This document shows, in pieces, positions 1 through 8,974 of a DNA stretch of 64,000 bases. Numbering within the stretch: the first letter of the stretch is position 1; the number at the start of each line of letters is the position of its first letter. The stretch is from Naasia aerilata. Lineage in GTDB: Bacteria; Actinomycetota; Actinomycetes; Actinomycetales; Microbacteriaceae. Position numbers and translations under genes: made by a program. The notes below the pieces were generated by a model. It was not told the DNA's origin, did no database searches, and saw only the letters and a program-made list of their open reading frames with translations. The DNA lies in contig NZ_AP027731.1 in the NCBI RefSeq assembly GCF_030296595.1, forward strand, positions 1,054,001 through 1,118,000. Reading direction: 5' to 3'.

Positions 1-903
1 GGTCGGCGTGAGGCCCTTCACCGTCTGGAAGTAGAACACCAGCGGCAGGGACATGCTCGTGACGGCGAAACCGACCGCGGTGATCCCGGCGTTGCCGAGC
101 GAGAAGTTGCGGTCCCGGAAGAGGCTCAGCGGCAGCAGCGGCTCTCCGCGCTGCACGCGCTGCCACACCACGAACAGGGCCAGGACGACGACGCCCGCGA
201 TGATGAGCGACCACACCGAGATGGGGCCGGTGATCGTGCCCCAGTCGTAGGTCTCGCCCTCCTGCAGTCCGAAGACGAGCAGGAACATGCCCACCGCGCT
301 GAGCACGACGCCGAGGATGTCGAAGCGGTGGCCGTGCGTCTCGAGCTGAGGCACGTTCCGCAGGACCATGACGAACGCGACCACCCCGATCGGCAGGTTG
401 ATGAAGAAGATCCACTCCCAGCCGAAGGCGTCGACGAGCACGCCGCCGAGGATGGGGCCGACCAGCGTCGCCAGTCCTGCGGTCGCACCCCAGACGCCGT
501 TCGCCGCACCCCGCCGGTCCGGCGGGAAGATGCGCGTGATGACGGCCATGGTCTGCGGCGTCATGAGCGCGGCGCCGAGTCCCTGCACGACGCGCGCCGT
601 GATGAGCATCTCGATGCTCCCCGACAGGCCGCACCAGAGGGAGGCCAGCGTGAAGATGGTGAGCCCGGCGAGGTAGAGGTTCTTCGGCCCGAAGCGGTCG
701 CCGAGGCGTCCGGTGATCAGCAGCGGCACCGCGTAGGCGAGCAGGTAGGCGCTCGTCACCCAGATCACGGAGTTGATGTCGGTGTGCAGTCCGGCGAGGA
801 TCGCCGGGTTCGCCACCGAGACGATGGTCGTGTCGATCAGGATCATGAAGAACCCGATGATGAGGGACCACAGTGCGGCCCACGGGCGTGCGACGGTTTC
901 CAT
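1..903 (-). CDS. DHA2-type MFS drug exporter, C-terminus cut by window edge
   Basis: The first 301 residues of an EmrB/QacA-like (DHA2, 14-helix) proton-driven exporter are present; the reading frame runs off the left edge. The translation shows an N-terminal membrane helix containing IDTTIVSVANPAI, the MFS motif A region GRLGDRFGPKNLYLAG near residue 62, and VGPILGGVLVDAFGWEWIFF near residue 160, the antiporter motif C region. ATG at 901-903 is the start. It lies 23 bases downstream of a PadR-type regulator on the same strand, the usual arrangement of a PadR-controlled efflux pump. Substrate unknown. Confidence 0.85.
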   Translation of the reverse strand, partial: METVARPWAALWSLIIGFFMILIDTTIVSVANPAILAGLHTDINSVIWVTSAYLLAYAVPLLITGRLGDRFGPKNLYLAGLTIFTLASLWCGLSGSIEMLITARVVQGLGAALMTPQTMAVITRIFPPDRRGAANGVWGATAGLATLVGPILGGVLVDAFGWEWIFFINLPIGVVAFVMVLRNVPQLETHGHRFDILGVVLSAVGMFLLVFGLQEGETYDWGTITGPISVWSLIIAGVVVLALFVVWQRVQRGEPLLPLSLFRDRNFSLGNAGITAVGFAVTSMSLPLVFYFQTVKGLTPT

Positions 904-926
904 TCCGCTTCCTTGTCTGTCGTGCG

Positions 927-1493
927 TCACCAGTCGAGACGACCGGTCGTGATGCGCTCGAGCAGGTGCTCGAGCCAGTCCAGTTCGGCGCGCAGCACGG
1001 CGCGCTGATAGCCCACTTCGATCCAGTACTTCTCCGGGATGTCCCTCGCCTCGACATGCTGAGCGCTGAGGCCGAGGGCGTCGAGGCTCTCCCGCATCGC
1101 GGCGATGCGCGTCTCGAGCAGGCGGACGGCCTCCTCGGCGGGCAGGTTGTGCGCCTGGCTGAGGGCGAGCGGGAACTCCGGGTACTCCTCGGCCCTCTCG
1201 CGCAGCATGGCGGTGAGCCGCCTCTGCAGCGCCGAGCGCCCCTCGTCGGTCACCCGGTAGGTGGTGCGCTCGGGCCGGTTGCCGCCCCGGTCGGTGCCGG
1301 CCACCTCGGCCATACCGTGGCGGGCCAGGCGATCGATGGTGTGGTACAGCGACCCCGGGCGGACCTTCACGAGCCGGTCGTCCTTGCGCTTCAGCATCTC
1401 CTGATACATCTCGTAGGGATGCATCGGGCCCTCGACGAGCAGCGCCAGGGCTGCCACGGCGAGGGGACTGAGGGCGCGCGACGATTCTTCCAT
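927..1493 (-). CDS. PadR-family transcriptional regulator
   Basis: A 188-residue protein with an N-terminal PadR winged helix (residues about 8-85: LSPLAVAALALLVEGPMHPYEM, then the GSLYHTIDRLARHGM recognition region) and a C-terminal helical dimerisation part ending in LEHLLERITTGRLDW. An upstream in-frame start would add 15 residues, but the ATG at 1491-1493 is preceded by AGGTGG at good spacing and begins right before the domain, so I chose it. It probably represses itself and the adjoining exporter. An inverted repeat overlaps its own ribosome site. Confidence 0.88.
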   Translation of the reverse strand: MEESSRALSPLAVAALALLVEGPMHPYEMYQEMLKRKDDRLVKVRPGSLYHTIDRLARHGMAEVAGTDRGGNRPERTTYRVTDEGRSALQRRLTAMLRERAEEYPEFPLALSQAHNLPAEEAVRLLETRIAAMRESLDALGLSAQHVEARDIPEKYWIEVGYQRAVLRAELDWLEHLLERITTGRLDW

Positions 1494-1499
1494 GTGAAT

Positions 1500-1515
1500 T
1501 ATTCCACCTGGAATA
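1500..1515. promoter_or_regulatory. Inverted repeat overlapping the padR ribosome-binding site (candidate operator)
   Basis: TATTCC-ACCT-GGAATA forms perfect 6-base arms around a 4-base spacer, 7 bases upstream of the padR start. The spacer and right arm contain the AGGTGG ribosome site read on the minus strand. A PadR dimer site or an mRNA hairpin hiding the ribosome site would both fit. The role is inferred. Confidence 0.5.
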
Positions 1516-1544
1516 TACCGCACCGAAGCCGGCGCCAACAGGCG

Positions 1545-1877
1545 CTATTCGGCGGGACGCTCCGACGCGATCCGCTCATGGTGGTGGATGACCTCGGCGA
1601 CGACGAAGGAGAACCACTTCTCCGCGAAGGCGGGGTCGAGGTGCGCCTCCTCGGCCAGCGACCGGAGCCGCTGCACCTGCTGCCGCTCGCGATCCGGATC
1701 GGCCGCAGGCAGACCCTGCGCCGCCTTGAGCTCGCCCACGCGCTGGGTGAACTTGAACCGCTCAGCGAGGAGGTGGGTGAGAGCAGCATCGATGTTATCG
1801 ATGCTCTGCCGGAGGGAGAGCAGATCGGCGAGCGCCTGCTGCTCCTCCGGCTCCAGCGGCCGGTCGGAGAGGGTCAT
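1545..1877 (-). CDS. Chorismate mutase (AroQ class, monofunctional)
   Basis: A 110-residue all-helical protein matching the AroQ fold: LLSLRQSIDNIDAALTHLLA carries the N-terminal Arg, and the second helix RFKFTQRVGELKA holds the Lys expected in the active site. It would convert chorismate to prephenate for Phe/Tyr synthesis. No signal peptide is visible, so it is cytosolic. It ends 51 bases upstream of padR and starts 54 bases after the GNAT gene, so it may share a transcript with its neighbours. Confidence 0.85.
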   Translation of the reverse strand: MTLSDRPLEPEEQQALADLLSLRQSIDNIDAALTHLLAERFKFTQRVGELKAAQGLPAADPDRERQQVQRLRSLAEEAHLDPAFAEKWFSFVVAEVIHHHERIASERPAE

Positions 1878-1931
1878 GGAACCGACCCTATCCCCGGCCT
1901 CTGCCGCCGAACGGCCCCGAGGCCTCCGGCC

Positions 1932-2585
1932 CTAGCCCCGGCCCTCGTCGGATCGCTCGTCGCTGAGCCGGGAGGCGGCCGGCGCGAACGAGGCCACGCG
2001 GCGCTCGAGGCGCTCCCGCACCTCGGGCCACTCGTCCACCAGGATCGAGTGGACGGCGGAATCCCGCCAGCTGCCGTCGGCCCGGCGCTTGTCGCGGCGA
2101 GAGATGCCCTCGAACGTCGCCCCCAGCTTGAGGATGGCGGCCCGCGAGCGCTCGTTCAGCACATCGGCCTGCAGCTTCACCCGGCCGAACCCGGACGCGA
2201 ACGCGTGCCCGAGCATCAGGAGCTTGGTCTCCGGGTTGACGACGGTGCCCCAGACCTCGGGCGCATAGGCGGTCCAGCCGAGGTGGATCGCCTCGTTGGC
2301 GAGGTCCACGTCGCCCAGGGTCGACGTGCCGACGACGGCGCCGTCCTCGATCCGGCGGACCACGTAGCTGATGCCTGCGTTGTCCCAGAGGTAGTACCGC
2401 TCGGCGAACGCGGCGAAGCCGTCCGCGGTGTCCCGGTAGCCGGCCGGCCCACCGCCGTAGCCGCCGGCGAACACCTCGGGGCGCCCGATGGCGGCGAACA
2501 GCTCCGGAAGGTCGGCGCGCTGCATCGGCGCCAGGCGCACGAAGCGCCCCACGAGCGGCTCGCGGGAGAGGGGCTGTGCGGTCAC
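1932..2585 (-). CDS. GNAT family N-acetyltransferase (RimJ/RimL-like)
   Basis: A 217-residue protein opening with GRFVRLAPMQRADLPELFAA, the usual start of the RimJ/RimL GNAT branch. It continues with GTSTLGDVDLANEAIHLGWT (beta strands 4-5) and LNERSRAAILKLGATFEG, the acetyl-CoA binding and C-terminal region. GTG at 2583-2585 is the start and lies 1 base beyond the purA stop, so it is probably cotranscribed with purA. The acceptor (protein N-terminus, amino acid or drug) cannot be told. Confidence 0.85.
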   Translation of the reverse strand: MTAQPLSREPLVGRFVRLAPMQRADLPELFAAIGRPEVFAGGYGGGPAGYRDTADGFAAFAERYYLWDNAGISYVVRRIEDGAVVGTSTLGDVDLANEAIHLGWTAYAPEVWGTVVNPETKLLMLGHAFASGFGRVKLQADVLNERSRAAILKLGATFEGISRRDKRRADGSWRDSAVHSILVDEWPEVRERLERRVASFAPAASRLSDERSDEGRG

Positions 2586-2586
2586 G

Positions 2587-3873
2587 TCAGTCGAGGAGGT
2601 CGTGGCGGACGACGATCGCGTCGCGATCCGGACCCACGCCGATCGCCGAGATGCGCGAACCGCTCATCTCCTCGAGCGCGAGCACGTAGTCCTGGGCCGC
2701 CTTCGGGAGGTCGCCGAACTCGCGCGCCCCGCCGAGGTCCTCGCTCCAGCCGGGCAGCTCCTCGTAGATGGGCTTGGCATGGTGGAAGTCGGACTGCGAG
2801 ACCGGCACCTCGTCCACGCGCGTGCCATCGACGTCGTAGGCGACCGCGACCGGGATGGTCTCGAGGCCGGTGAGGACGTCGAGCTTCGTGAGGACGAAGT
2901 CGGTGATCCCGTTGATGCGCGCGCTGTACCGGGCGATGGGAGCGTCGTACCAGCCGGTCCGGCGCGGCCGGCCGGTCGTGGTGCCGAACTCGAAGCCGCG
3001 AGCGCGCAACCACTCGCCCGACTCGTCGTGCAGCTCCGTCGGGAACGGACCGGCGCCGACGCGGGTCGTGTAGGCCTTCACCACGCCGAGCACGCGGTCG
3101 AACCGGTTGGGGGCGACGCCGGAACCCGTGGCGGCACCGCCACTCGTGGCGTTGGAGGACGTCACGAACGGATAGGTGCCGTGGTCGACGTCCAGCATGG
3201 TGGCCTGGCCACCCTCGAAGAGCACGGTGCGGCCGTCATCGAGCGCGCGGTTGAGTACCAGCGAGGTGTCGGCGACGAGCGGGCGGAGCCGGTCCGTGTA
3301 GCCGAGGAGGTCGTCGACGATCTCGTCGGCGCTGATCGCGCGGCGGTTGTACACCTTCACGAGGAGGTGGTTCTTCTGGTCGAGCGCGCCCTCGACCTTC
3401 TGCCGCAGGATGCCCTCGTCGAACAGGTCCTGCACGCGGATGCCGACGCGGTTGATCTTGTCGGCATAGGTCGGGCCGATGCCGCGGCCGGTGGTGCCGA
3501 TCTGGCGCTTGCCCAGGAACCGCTCGGTGACCTTGTCGATGGTGCGGTGGTAGTGCGTGATGACGTGCGCGTTGGCACTGACGAGCAGGCGAGACACGTC
3601 CACGCCCCGGGCGCTGAGGGCGTCGAGCTCGTTGAACAGCACCTCGATGTCGATCACGACGCCGTTCGCGATGACGGGCGTCACGCCGTCGGAGAGGATG
3701 CCCGACGGCAGCAGGTGCAGGGCGTACTTCTCGTCGCCGACCACCACGGTGTGCCCGGCGTTGTTGCCCCCGTTGAACTTCACCACGTAGTCGACGCGGC
3801 TGCCGAGGAGGTCGGTCGCCTTGCCCTTGCCCTCGTCGCCCCACTGTGCGCCGATCAGTACGACCGCGGGCAT
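2587..3873 (-). CDS. purA: Adenylosuccinate synthetase
   Basis: A 428-residue protein of normal length catalysing GTP-dependent joining of IMP and aspartate to adenylosuccinate in AMP synthesis. The N-terminus [18 protein letters not shown] carries the GTP/IMP-binding P-loop. [20 protein letters not shown] follows, then [13 protein letters not shown] (IMP binding, near residue 132) and the C-terminal KLDVLTGLE guanine-binding region. The upstream gap holds a long palindrome shared with another site in the window. Confidence 0.97.
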   Translation of the reverse strand: MPAVVLIGAQWGDEGKGKATDLLGSRVDYVVKFNGGNNAGHTVVVGDEKYALHLLPSGILSDGVTPVIANGVVIDIEVLFNELDALSARGVDVSRLLVSANAHVITHYHRTIDKVTERFLGKRQIGTTGRGIGPTYADKINRVGIRVQDLFDEGILRQKVEGALDQKNHLLVKVYNRRAISADEIVDDLLGYTDRLRPLVADTSLVLNRALDDGRTVLFEGGQATMLDVDHGTYPFVTSSNATSGGAATGSGVAPNRFDRVLGVVKAYTTRVGAGPFPTELHDESGEWLRARGFEFGTTTGRPRRTGWYDAPIARYSARINGITDFVLTKLDVLTGLETIPVAVAYDVDGTRVDEVPVSQSDFHHAKPIYEELPGWSEDLGGAREFGDLPKAAQDYVLALEEMSGSRISAIGVGPDRDAIVVRHDLLD

Positions 3874-3971
3874 GTCATCCCCTCACGTCTGCCGAAATGA
3901 CCCATCCGAGTCTAGTGGGCGCGGGTTGCCGCCCCCGGCCGAGGGCGCCCGCCGGGCAGGAAATGCACCCT

Positions 3972-4061
3972 CCTGACCGAATCAAGGAGATCCTCGGCAC
4001 CGGGAGCCTGGATCTGCGCCCTCAGAGCCTTCCGCCGCAGAATCTCCTTGATTTGGTCAGG
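3972..4061. repeat. Intergenic palindrome, copy 1 of 2
   Basis: A 20-base left arm (3972-3991, CCTGACCGAATCAAGGAGAT) is matched by an inverted right arm (4042-4061) with a single mismatch that would be a G-U pair in RNA. The arms enclose 50 bases. It sits in the 257-base gap between divergent purA and tetR. A second copy with the same arms and the same mismatch lies at 46764-46851. No target-site duplication is obvious. Confidence 0.85.
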
Positions 4062-4088
4062 AACATCCGCCGAGGGCCGCCATCCGGG

Positions 4089-4120
4089 TACTAACTTGCA
4101 CAACAGTGTGCAACTTAGTA
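4089..4120. promoter_or_regulatory. Palindromic operator of the adjoining TetR regulator
   Basis: Two 14-base arms, TACTAACTTGCACA and TGTGCAACTTAGTA, differ from perfect symmetry at one base and flank the 4-base spacer ACAG. The element ends 10 bases before the tetR start codon, where an autorepressor of the tetR-yhgE unit would bind. Confidence 0.75.
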
Positions 4121-4130
4121 CGGTGAGGGA

Positions 4131-4759
4131 ATGACCACCGAGCGCGCACCCCGCCGCGACGCCGCAGAGAATCGCGCCGCTCTCCTCGACGCCGCCCGCC
4201 GCGTGCTCTCCCGCGACCCCGAAGCCCCCTCGAGGAGATCGTCGCCGAAGCCGGGCTCAGCCGCCGCGCCTTCTACGGACACTTCGCCTCCCGCGACGAG
4301 ATGCGGGCCGAGCTGACCCGCCGGGGCGCGGAGCGGGTTGCGGCGGCCGTCCGCGACATCCGGCACGAGGACGCCCGGGTCGAGATCGCGCTGATCGGCA
4401 CGGGACTCTGGGAGCAGGTGGAGGACGTCCGCGTGCTCGCCCAGGCCGCCGTCCGGGGCCCGCTGCAATCGGTGGTCGCCGAGTCGCTGGCGCCCCTGCG
4501 GGCGACCCTCGCGGCGACCGTGCGGCGCGGCATCGCCTCCGGCCAGCTGCGCACGGACATCGAGGCGGCCACGCTCGCGCGGCTCATCGAGGGCGCTGCG
4601 CTCGCCGTTCTCGACGAGGCCACCCGCTCAGATGTCAGCGACGCCCGCGGCCGCGCCCTCGTCGTGGCCGCCACCCTCGGGATCGCCGGCCTGTCCTGGC
4701 GCGAGACGCAGGAGCTCGTGGCCTCGACGTCCGAGCTGAACGGGGGCACGGCGCGATGA
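4131..4759 (+). CDS. TetR-family regulator (frame broken at 4225-4229 in this assembly)
   Basis: Two overlapping frames together give one TetR protein of about 209 residues. The first encodes ENRAALLDAARRVLS (helix 1). The second resumes with LEEIVAEAGLSRRAFYGHF (helix-turn-helix) and the ligand-binding domain ending STSELNGGTAR. The break lies in a CCCCC run, and one more C restores the frame exactly through the helix-turn-helix. The stop overlaps the next start (ATGA), so it forms an operon with the next two genes, and a strong palindrome precedes it. It probably represses this unit. I read the break as a base-calling error. Confidence 0.8.
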
Positions 4760-5352
4760 GGATCACCGCCTCCGAGGTCGCTGTCGGCACCGGCGCTGCT
4801 GCCGAGCTGCCGCCCGTCTCGGTCGAGTTCTCGCCCGAGTCCCCCGCCGTGCTCGCGCTCGACACCGACCGCCGGCCGACGGTGCTCTCCCTCGTCGTCT
4901 CGGGTCGAATGACGCCGACCGCGGGATCCGTGCTCCTCGACGGGCGCGCCGACGCCGCCACTCTCCGCACCGCCGTCGCTCTCGTGGACACCCCGATCGT
5001 CGCCGAGCCGGCCGCCGACCTTCCCCTCGGTGTCGTGATCCGCGAGGAGCTGGCCTTCGCGCGGCACCCCGCACGCGACGCGAGGGAGCTGCTCGAGGCC
5101 CTGGATGCCCGCGACTACGCGAAGGCACCGATCCGGCTTCTGCCCGGGGCCCTCCGCACGCGCCTCCTCGCGGAGACCGCGGCCGCGCGGCCCGGCGTGC
5201 GCGCCCTCGTCCTGACCTCCCCTGAGCGGCACGGCGGCTCCCCCGACGACCTCGCGGCCACCATCGCCGGCCTCGCCGCGCGCGGATTCGCCGTGCTCAC
5301 CGTCACCACCCCCGCCACCCGCGAACTCCTCCTGAAAGCCGACCGGTCATGA
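4756..5352 (+). CDS. Degenerate ABC-ATPase-like partner of YhgE
   Basis: A 198-residue protein that follows the layout of an ABC nucleotide-binding domain without its catalytic residues. TPTAGSVLLDGR matches the strand after a Walker A helix, but the expected P-loop position reads LALDTDRRPTVLS with no GxxGxGKS/T. LLPGALRTRLLAETAAARPG sits where the LSGG signature and following helix belong, and ALVLTSPERHG replaces the Walker B DEP. It overlaps both the tetR stop and the yhgE start by ATGA, so it is tightly coupled to the membrane protein. It is probably a non-hydrolysing structural partner. The relationship to ABC ATPases is my inference from pattern. Confidence 0.6.
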   Translation: MRITASEVAVGTGAAAELPPVSVEFSPESPAVLALDTDRRPTVLSLVVSGRMTPTAGSVLLDGRADAATLRTAVALVDTPIVAEPAADLPLGVVIREELAFARHPARDARELLEALDARDYAKAPIRLLPGALRTRLLAETAAARPGVRALVLTSPERHGGSPDDLAATIAGLAARGFAVLTVTTPATRELLLKADRS

Positions 5353-7243
5353 CCGTCCTCACCCTCGTTCGCACCGAGCTCCGCCGCCTCCTCGCGACCC
5401 CCTCGCGCGGCTCGCCTTCGTGGCGCTGATGCTCGTGCCGCTCCTCTACGGCGGTCTCTACCTCTGGGCCAACCGCGACCCCTACGCGGCGCTCGACCGC
5501 GTCCCCGCCGCGCTCGTCGTCCAGGACGAGGGCACGACCGTCGACGGCAGGCAGGTCACCTACGGCGCCGACATCGCGACGTCGATCGAGAAGGACGCGA
5601 CCTTCGACTGGAGCACCGTCTCGGCGAGCGCCGCGGCTCGGGGCGTGCAGAACGGCACCTACGACTTCAGCATCACCCTGCCCGTGGACTTCTCGGCGAA
5701 CCTCGCCTCCGCGGCCACCGACTCCCCGGATCAGGGCCTCGTCGTGCTGCGCACGAACGACACCAACAGCTACCTCGCGACCACCATCGCCGGGCAGGCA
5801 GCGGAGAAGATCCGGGCACAGATCGCCCGACAGGTCGGCGAGGAGGCGGCGGACCGCTTCCTCCTCGGCTTCAGTGACATCCGAAGCAGCCTCACGGATG
5901 CCGCAGCCGGAGCAGGCTCCCTTGCCTCGGGCGCGGCCGACGCCGCCGACGGTGCCGCCGCACTCCGGGACGGCACCGCCTCGGTCGCCACCGGTGCCTC
6001 CTCGCTGCAGGACGGGCTCGACCAGCTGTCGGCGGGTGCCGCCGCCCTTCCGGGCAGCACCGTCACGCTGGCCGCCGGCGCACGGTCCACCTCCGACGGT
6101 GCCGCGGCGCTCTCGGTCGGCGCCAGCCGGCTCGCCGCCTCCTCGGCCGCCGTGACGGGCGGCTACAGCCAGGCCCGAGGCGCGCTCGAACAGCAGCTCC
6201 TCGCCGCCGGGACGCCGCAGGCCCAGGTCGACGCCCTGCTCGCGGGGCTCGACCAGTACGGCGCATCGGTGAGCGCGCTGAATGAGGGAGTGCAGTCCCT
6301 CGCGGCGCAGGCGCCCGCTCTCGCGGATGGCTCGGCACAGGTCGCGGACGGGGCCCAGCAGCTCGCGGACGCCGCGCCCGGGCTGGCCGACGGCATCGCC
6401 TCCGCGGACGCGGGCGCCGCGTCCCTCACGACCGGCGCTCAGCAGGCGGCGGACGGCGCGTCGTCGCTGTCCGCCGGCACCGACCAGGTGGCAGCGGGCG
6501 TCGCGCAGCTGCGGGACTCCCTGCAGAAGGGCGCGGGCGACATCCCGGCGACGACCGACTCCCAGCGCTCGGTCCAGGCATCGGCGGTGGCGGATCCGGT
6601 GGCCGTCGAGACGCAGGCGGTCACCAAGGCCACCGATTACGGCGCCGGCCTCGCGCCGTTCTTCCTCACCCTCGCGGCGTGGATCGGCATCTACGCGCTC
6701 TTCCTCATCGTGAAGCCGCTGTCGCGCCGGGCGATCACGGCGCTCGCCTCGCCGTGGAAGGTGACGCTCGCGGGCTGGCTCACGCCGGGCCTCCTCGGTG
6801 TCGTCCAGGCGGCGACGCTCTTCGTGCTCACCACGACCGTCCTCGGATTCGGCGTCGCGTCGCCCGCGCCGATGCTGGCGTTCATGGCGCTCACCTCGCT
6901 GACCTTCGCGGCCATCCTGCTCGCGCTCAACGCCCTGCTGGGATCGGTGGGACAGTTCCTCGGCCTCGTGCTCATGGTCGTGCAGCTCGTCACGGCGGCG
7001 GGCACCTTCCCCTGGCAGACCCTGCCCGGGCCGCTCGCCGCCCTGCACCACGTCCTGCCAATGAGCTACGGCGTCGACGGCCTCCGCCAGCTGATGTACG
7101 GCGGCAGCGGAGCGACGGCGCTTGGAGACGCGGCGGTGCTGCTCGGCTGGCTTCTCGTGGCCCTCGCGGCAACCCTGCTCACGACCGGACGGATGACCCG
7201 GGCCCGGACGCTGCGCGACCTGCGCCCCTCCCTCATCGGCTGA
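5349..7243 (+). CDS. YhgE/Pip family membrane protein (frame broken at 5399-5403)
   Basis: A protein of about 631 residues. The N-terminal TM helix FVALMLVPLLYGGLYLWAN is followed by a long extracytoplasmic region rich in Ala/Gly/Asp heptad-like repeats (ASGAADAADGAAALRDGTAS and many similar). C-terminal TM segments lie from about residue 430, typical of YhgE/Pip and ABC-2-like exporters. The ATG at 5349 overlaps the previous stop. A CCCCC run 50 bases in needs one more C to join that start to the main frame. It may export a small molecule or stress factor, and it is the output of the TetR unit. Confidence 0.85.
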
Positions 7244-7952
7244 CCCCTCCGCTCTCGTCGGCGTCGAGGACGTGAGTCCGGATCCACTCGTGCATCACGA
7301 TCGCGGCCGCAGCGGAGGCGTTGAGGGAGCGGGTCGAGCCGAACTGCGGGATGTCGACGACCACGGTCGCCGCCGCGATCGCCTCGGCCGTGAGACCCGG
7401 TCCCTCCTGGCCGAAGAGGAGGATGCACCGCTCGGGCAGGCGCACCGACTCGACGGGAACGGAGCCGGGGACGTTGTCGACGGCGACGATCGGCAGGTCC
7501 TCCGCCTCCGCCCAGGCGAGCAGGTCGTCGATGGTCGCATGGTGCAGGACGTGCTGGTATCGGTCGGTGACCATCGCCCCGCGGCGGTTCCAGCGCCGCC
7601 GGCCCACGATGTGCACGGTGCTCGCGAGGAACGCGTTGGCGGTGCGGACGATCGAGCCGATGTTGAGGTCGTGCTGCCAGTTCTCGATCGCCACGGAGAA
7701 CGGATGCCGCCGCCGGTCGAGATCGGCGACGATGGCCTCCATGCGCCAGTAGCGATAGCGATCGACGACGTTGCGGGAGTCGCCGCGCTCGAGCAGCTCC
7801 GGATCCCAGTGCTCCCCGGCCGGCCAGTCGCCCGGCCACGGCCCCACTCCCCGCGTGGTCAGCTCGACGCTCGCTCCGGCCTCCGCCGCATCGACGGACG
7901 CCGGCGGCGCGCCGTCCTCGGACGGTCGCGTGCCCGGCTCCGGATCCACCAT
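7233..7952 (-). CDS. TrmH/SpoU family RNA 2'-O-methyltransferase
   Basis: A 239-residue SPOUT methylase. NWQHDLNIGSIVRTANAF is motif 1, ILLFGQEGPGL is motif 2 and IPQFGSTRSLNASAAAAI is motif 3, the knotted AdoMet site. The first 80 residues form a low-complexity, presumably RNA-binding extension. The substrate (tRNA or rRNA 2'-OH) is not decidable. Its 3' end overlaps the convergent yhgE end by 11 bases. Confidence 0.9.
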   Translation of the reverse strand: MVDPEPGTRPSEDGAPPASVDAAEAGASVELTTRGVGPWPGDWPAGEHWDPELLERGDSRNVVDRYRYWRMEAIVADLDRRRHPFSVAIENWQHDLNIGSIVRTANAFLASTVHIVGRRRWNRRGAMVTDRYQHVLHHATIDDLLAWAEAEDLPIVAVDNVPGSVPVESVRLPERCILLFGQEGPGLTAEAIAAATVVVDIPQFGSTRSLNASAAAAIVMHEWIRTHVLDADESGGVSR

Positions 7953-8006
7953 GGGATCAGGCTACGGCGGTGCCTAGGCTGGCCTCAGCAGGACGAGGAG
8001 GCACCG

Positions 8007-8969
8007 ATGCCCAGAGCGATCGTGGCGGAGCACAGCGGAGGACCCGAGGTCCTGCAGGTGCGCGAGGTGGACCAGCCCCGGCCCGGGCCCGGGGAGGTGC
8101 TCATCCGGATCGCCGCGGCGGGCGTCAACTTCGTCGACGTGTACCACCGGGAGGCGCGGTACCCCACGCGGTTCCCCTTCACTCCCGGCTCCGAGGCAGC
8201 CGGCACCGTCGTCGCAGCCGGCCCCGGCGTGCAGTTCCGGGAAGGCGACCGGGTCGCGAGCGGCGAGGCGAAGAAGACCTACGCCGAGTACGCCATCCTG
8301 CCGGCCGAGAAGGCGGTCGCGGTCCCCGACGGCGTCGACGACCGCACGGCGGCCGCCCTCCTGCTGCAGGGCTTCACGGCCCACTACCTCTGCACCTCGA
8401 CCTTCCCGGTCGGTCCCGAGCACACGGTGCTGCTGCACGCGGGCGCAGGCGGAGTCGGCCTGCTGCTCACCCAGCTGCTCAAGGCGCGGGGCGCCCGCGT
8501 GATCACGACGGCGGGCAGCGACGAGAAGGTCGCGCTCTCGCGGGCGGCCGGTGCGGACGAGGTGCTGCACTACGACGGCTTCGCGGACCACGTGCGCGAG
8601 CTCACGGGTCAGCACGGCGTGAACGTCGTGTTCGACGGGGTGGGCAAGGACACCTTCGACGACTCCCTCGGCTCGCTCGCGGTCCGCGGCATGCTCGTGC
8701 TCTTCGGCGCCGCATCCGGTCCCGTGCCGCCCGTCGATCCCCAGCGGCTCGCTGCGGCGGGGTCCGTCTTCCTCACCCGCCCCACCCTGAACTCCTACCT
8801 GCGCGACGCACGGGAACGGCAGTGGCGGGCGGGCGAGCTGTTCGACGCCGTCCAGGCGGGCCGGCTGTCCGTGCGGATCGGCCGGACCTACCCGCTGGCG
8901 GAGGCCGCGCAGGCTCACGAGGATCTGCAGGCGCGGCGCACGACCGGGAAGGTCCTGCTGCTGCCGTAG
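8007..8969 (+). CDS. NADPH:quinone oxidoreductase (zeta-crystallin-like MDR)
   Basis: A 320-residue medium-chain reductase. The N-terminal GroES-like domain (GPGEVLIRIAAAGVNFVDVY, residues about 27-46) lacks the structural-zinc cysteine cluster. The Rossmann domain has AGAGGVGLLLTQLLKARG, near residue 150, for NADPH. The C-terminus RTTGKVLLLP is typical of quinone reductases. ATG at 8007 follows a GAGGAGG ribosome site. It ends 5 bases from the convergent acyl-CoA dehydrogenase gene. Confidence 0.9.
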   Translation: MPRAIVAEHSGGPEVLQVREVDQPRPGPGEVLIRIAAAGVNFVDVYHREARYPTRFPFTPGSEAAGTVVAAGPGVQFREGDRVASGEAKKTYAEYAILPAEKAVAVPDGVDDRTAAALLLQGFTAHYLCTSTFPVGPEHTVLLHAGAGGVGLLLTQLLKARGARVITTAGSDEKVALSRAAGADEVLHYDGFADHVRELTGQHGVNVVFDGVGKDTFDDSLGSLAVRGMLVLFGAASGPVPPVDPQRLAAAGSVFLTRPTLNSYLRDARERQWRAGELFDAVQAGRLSVRIGRTYPLAEAAQAHEDLQARRTTGKVLLLP

Positions 8970-8974
8970 TGCGT

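Noticed and set aside
4131..4759. Programmed frameshifting as explanation of the broken genes
   Set aside because: No slippery heptamer plus downstream structure is common to the sites. The breaks hit unrelated genes and always correspond to loss of one base in a G/C run.
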